A DNA stretch of 64,000 bases, from assembly GCF_003047105.1 (NCBI RefSeq), contig NZ_CP028475.1:744001-808000 (forward strand), given 5' to 3'. Positions within the stretch are counted from its first letter, which is position 1. Each line of letters starts with the position of its first letter. This document shows positions 61,805 to 64,000 of this stretch, in pieces. A program made the position numbers and the translations under genes. This DNA is from Celeribacter baekdonensis (GTDB lineage Bacteria > Pseudomonadota > Alphaproteobacteria > Rhodobacterales > Rhodobacteraceae). Under the pieces are notes generated by a model. That model made no database searches and had not been told where the DNA came from. It saw only the letters and a list, made by a program, of their open reading frames with translations.

Positions 61805-63643
61805 ATGCGCGGCAATCGCCCGATGACCACCACCGAAGGCCCGAAAAACGGATGGGCGGTGATCCGTGCCGTGATCCCGTATTTTTGGCCCAACGAGGGT
61901 CCAAAAGCCGAAGTCCGTGCCACCAAAATCCGGGTGATCATTGCTTTGGTGTTTTTGATGGGGGCGAAAGTCGTCACCGTTGGCACGCCTGTGCTCTACA
62001 AATCTGCCGTTGACGCTTTGGCCGGAGACGCCAAATCGGCCGCTTGGATGTTGGGCGCGGGAGCGGTTGGGTTGACCGTGGCCTACGGTATGGCGCGGTT
62101 GATGTCGAACGGGTTCAATCAGCTCCGCGATGTGGTGTTTGCCCCGGTGGCGCAATCGGCGCTGCGCAAATTGGCGCTTGAGACCTTCAATCACATTCAT
62201 GCTCTTTCGATGCGCTATCACATCGCGCGTAAAACCGGGGGGCTCAGCCGGATCATTGAACGCGGCACCAAAGGCGTGGCGTTTTTGCTGCGGTTTTTGG
62301 TGTTCAATATTGGGCCTTTGGCGATTGAACTTGGGATGATCCTCGTGGTCGTCTCTCTCGCCTTTGGTGCCTCTTATATGGCGGTGTTGGCCGGGACGAT
62401 CCTCGCCTATGTGGTCTTTACCTTTAAGGTCACCGAATGGCGGGTGAAGCTGCGCAAAGAGATGAATGACCAAGACACCGACGCCAATCAAAAGGCGATC
62501 GACAGTCTTTTGAACTTTGAAACGGTGAAATATTTCGGCGCGGAACAGCGCGAAGCGGCCCGCTATGACAAAGCGATGGAGGCCTATGAGACAGCGGCGG
62601 TCAAAACCGCATACTCGCTGGGATTTCTCAATTTTGGCCAAAGCTTTTTGATCACGGCGGGGCTGGTGATCGTGATGGTCATGGCCGCGCTTGGGGTTGA
62701 AAAAGGCACGATGACCGTGGGCGATTTCGTCATGGTCAACGCCTATATGGTGCAAATCACCATGCCGTTGAATTTCCTTGGCACTGTGTACCGCGAAATC
62801 CGTCAGGGGTTGGTTGATATGGAGGCGATGTTTGATCTGTTGCATCAACCCGCCGAAATTCTCGATGCGCCCAACGCGCCCGATCTCAAGGTGGCGGGCG
62901 GAGCGGTTGCGCTCAACGCGGTTGAATTTCATTACGACCCGGCCCGTCCGATCCTCAAAGGGGTTGATCTTGTCGTGCCCGCTGGGCGGTCCTTGGCGAT
63001 TGTTGGCCCATCCGGGTCGGGCAAATCCACCATCGGGCGGTTGCTGTTTCGGTTTTACGAGGTCACCGGCGGGTCGCTTCAAATCGACGGTCAGGACATT
63101 CGTGATGTGACACAGGTCAGCCTGCACGCCGCCATCGGCGTGGTGCCGCAGGACACGGTGCTGTTCAATGACACGATCCGCTATAACATCGGGTATGGTC
63201 GCGACGGGGCGCGCTATGAGGAGATCGTCAAAGCCGCGCAAAAGGCCCGGATTCACGATTTCATCATGAGCCTGCCAGAGGGCTACGAGACTCAGGTGGG
63301 GGAACGTGGGTTGAAGCTGTCAGGCGGGGAAAAACAACGGGTGGGGATTGCCCGCACGCTGCTCAAAGATCCACCGATCCTGTTGCTTGATGAGGCGACT
63401 TCGGCGCTTGATACCCAGACCGAGCGTGATATTTTGGACGCGCTCAAAGCCGCTGGCGAAGGCCGCACCGTGATCACCATCGCGCACCGGCTCTCAACCG
63501 TCGCCGATGCCGATGAGATCGTGGTGCTGGAACAGGGGCAGGTGGTCGAGCGCGGCACCCATGAGAGGCTGTTGAGCGCCCATGGCAAATACGCGGCGAT
63601 GTGGGCGGCACAGGCCGAAGACCGCGACGAGGCGGCGGCGTGA
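61805..63643 (+). CDS. Atm1-type ABC exporter (heavy-metal/thiol conjugate)
   Basis: A 612-residue half-transporter. Six membrane helices occupy roughly residues 35-320; the ATPase domain has Walker A GPSGSGKSTIG, the signature LSGGEKQRVGIAR and Walker B ILLLDEATSAL. Helix segments such as MRYHIARKTGGLSRIIERGT and NDQDTDANQKAIDSLLNFE resemble mitochondrial Atm1 and bacterial Atm1/HMT1 exporters of glutathione-related compounds. The ATG at 61805 has AAAGG upstream; a second ATG seven codons later is possible. It lies 119 bases after the LysM gene. Confidence 0.9.
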   Translation: MRGNRPMTTTEGPKNGWAVIRAVIPYFWPNEGPKAEVRATKIRVIIALVFLMGAKVVTVGTPVLYKSAVDALAGDAKSAAWMLGAGAVGLTVAYGMARLMSNGFNQLRDVVFAPVAQSALRKLALETFNHIHALSMRYHIARKTGGLSRIIERGTKGVAFLLRFLVFNIGPLAIELGMILVVVSLAFGASYMAVLAGTILAYVVFTFKVTEWRVKLRKEMNDQDTDANQKAIDSLLNFETVKYFGAEQREAARYDKAMEAYETAAVKTAYSLGFLNFGQSFLITAGLVIVMVMAALGVEKGTMTVGDFVMVNAYMVQITMPLNFLGTVYREIRQGLVDMEAMFDLLHQPAEILDAPNAPDLKVAGGAVALNAVEFHYDPARPILKGVDLVVPAGRSLAIVGPSGSGKSTIGRLLFRFYEVTGGSLQIDGQDIRDVTQVSLHAAIGVVPQDTVLFNDTIRYNIGYGRDGARYEEIVKAAQKARIHDFIMSLPEGYETQVGERGLKLSGGEKQRVGIARTLLKDPPILLLDEATSALDTQTERDILDALKAAGEGRTVITIAHRLSTVADADEIVVLEQGQVVERGTHERLLSAHGKYAAMWAAQAEDRDEAAA

Positions 63644-63677
63644 TCTGAGCAATCGGGTCACGGTAAAAGTCCCGGTC

Positions 63678-63709
63678 AAAATAATTTGCCGTGAAAATAA
63701 TTTGCCGTG
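63678..63709. repeat. 16-bp tandem repeat upstream of photolyase gene
   Basis: AAAATAATTTGCCGTG occurs twice in direct succession (63678-63693 and 63694-63709), 53 bases before the photolyase start. Probably a slippage duplication, possibly in the promoter. Confidence 0.8.
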
Positions 63710-63762
63710 AGAGTGATCCAAGTCTGTGACCTGTGCGTAACCATTTGGAACGCGGAGAGAAA

Positions 63763-64000
63763 ATGACGTCAATTTGGTGGATACGGCGAGACTTTCGCCT
63801 TTCAGACAACCCGGCTTTGGTCGCGGCGGCTGCTTTGGGCGCGGTTGTGCCTGTGTTTGTGTGTGATGAGACTGTGGACGATTTGGGCGCGGCGCCGAAA
63901 TGGCGGATGGGGCTTGGGTTGGCGCATCTGATTGCACGGATTGAGGCCTTGGGCGGGCGCGTTATCTTGCGTTCCGGGGCGGCCTCTGAGGTGCTTTTGG
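63763..64000 (+). CDS. phrB: Deoxyribodipyrimidine photolyase, N-terminal part (cut by window end)
   Basis: The first 79 codons of a photolyase/cryptochrome-family enzyme. The opening SIWWIRRDFRLSDNPALVAA is the conserved start of the antenna-binding Rossmann domain. GGAGAGAAA precedes the ATG. The FAD domain lies outside the window, so the subtype (class I CPD photolyase or cryptochrome-like) cannot be set. It repairs UV-induced pyrimidine dimers using light. Confidence 0.88.
   Translation, partial: MTSIWWIRRDFRLSDNPALVAAAALGAVVPVFVCDETVDDLGAAPKWRMGLGLAHLIARIEALGGRVILRSGAASEVLL

Noticed and set aside
61526..63256. Long minus-strand open frame across the ABC exporter
   Set aside because: Antisense to intact LysM and ABC genes; His/Arg-rich composition typical of antisense translation.

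Overview
The window is a GC-rich, gene-dense chromosomal segment of an alphaproteobacterium, most likely a Rhodobacteraceae (roseobacter-group) bacterium. The evidence is: the ntrX-trkA-trkH-hfq-hflX order; a circularly permuted two-piece tmRNA; an alpha-type SspB adaptor; CcmI; DUF4169/DUF1289/RHH small proteins; an AcuI acryloyl-CoA reductase beside a GntR regulator; and two tRNA genes (Asn-GUU, Ile2-CAU). Most genes are housekeeping or ordinary accessory genes, packed in short operons with many 4-bp stop/start overlaps. I see no CRISPR array, no rRNA operon and no intact mobile element.

Layout. 0-7 kb: end of the NtrX response regulator, Trk potassium uptake, Hfq, HflX, a maltose-acetyltransferase-like enzyme and a Gdx/SugE exporter. 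7-15.5 kb: penicillin-acylase-family hydrolase, beta-hydroxyacid dehydrogenase, VOC protein, RlmE, aldose-epimerase-fold protein, NsrR-like Rrf2 regulator, MFS carrier, gluconokinase. 15.7-22.4 kb: a complete nine-gene N-type rotary ATPase operon (atpDCQRBEFAG), the main accessory system of the window. Its c subunit has two membrane carboxylates, and both atpD and atpA are interrupted by single-base slips at homopolymers. 22.4-23.7 kb: debris (IS3 transposase end, probable phage portal fragment, a small lower-GC gene) beside tRNA-Asn. 23.7-36.7 kb: metallo-hydrolase, EnvZ-like kinase, tRNA-Ile2, purMN, rnd, GNAT, ferric-binding protein, mazG, cysS, a structured leader before cimA, and a squalene/phytoene-synthase-like gene. 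36.7-44.8 kb: outer-membrane barrel, a secreted glycine-rich protein with an Fnr-like box upstream, fumC, methyltransferase, sspB, chrA, a secreted phytochelatin-synthase-like protein and an NTF2-like protein. 44.9-46 kb: tmRNA and a DUF1287 protein. 46-64 kb: polyamine-type binding protein, gntR/acuI with duplicated operators, Bcr-type MFS, TSUP carrier, ruvX, ccmI, sodB, M20 amidohydrolase, lipoprotein, rarD, LOG, LysM protein, Atm1-like exporter and the start of a photolyase.

How parts work together. The N-ATPase genes form one translationally coupled operon expected to pump ions at the expense of ATP beside the cell's ordinary F-ATPase. tmRNA and SspB, 3 kb apart, belong to the same trans-translation/ClpXP route. 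The GntR regulator and acuI share a control region with two identical palindromes.

Two observations need care. The two N-ATPase frameshifts, an extra A that throws the tmRNA tag out of frame, and a slip in the IS3 remnant all sit at homopolymers. The simplest joint explanation is homopolymer-length error in the assembly, although the atpA site is also a textbook -1 slippery heptamer. The most interesting non-coding signal is the nested, mutually exclusive hairpin set between cysS and cimA.
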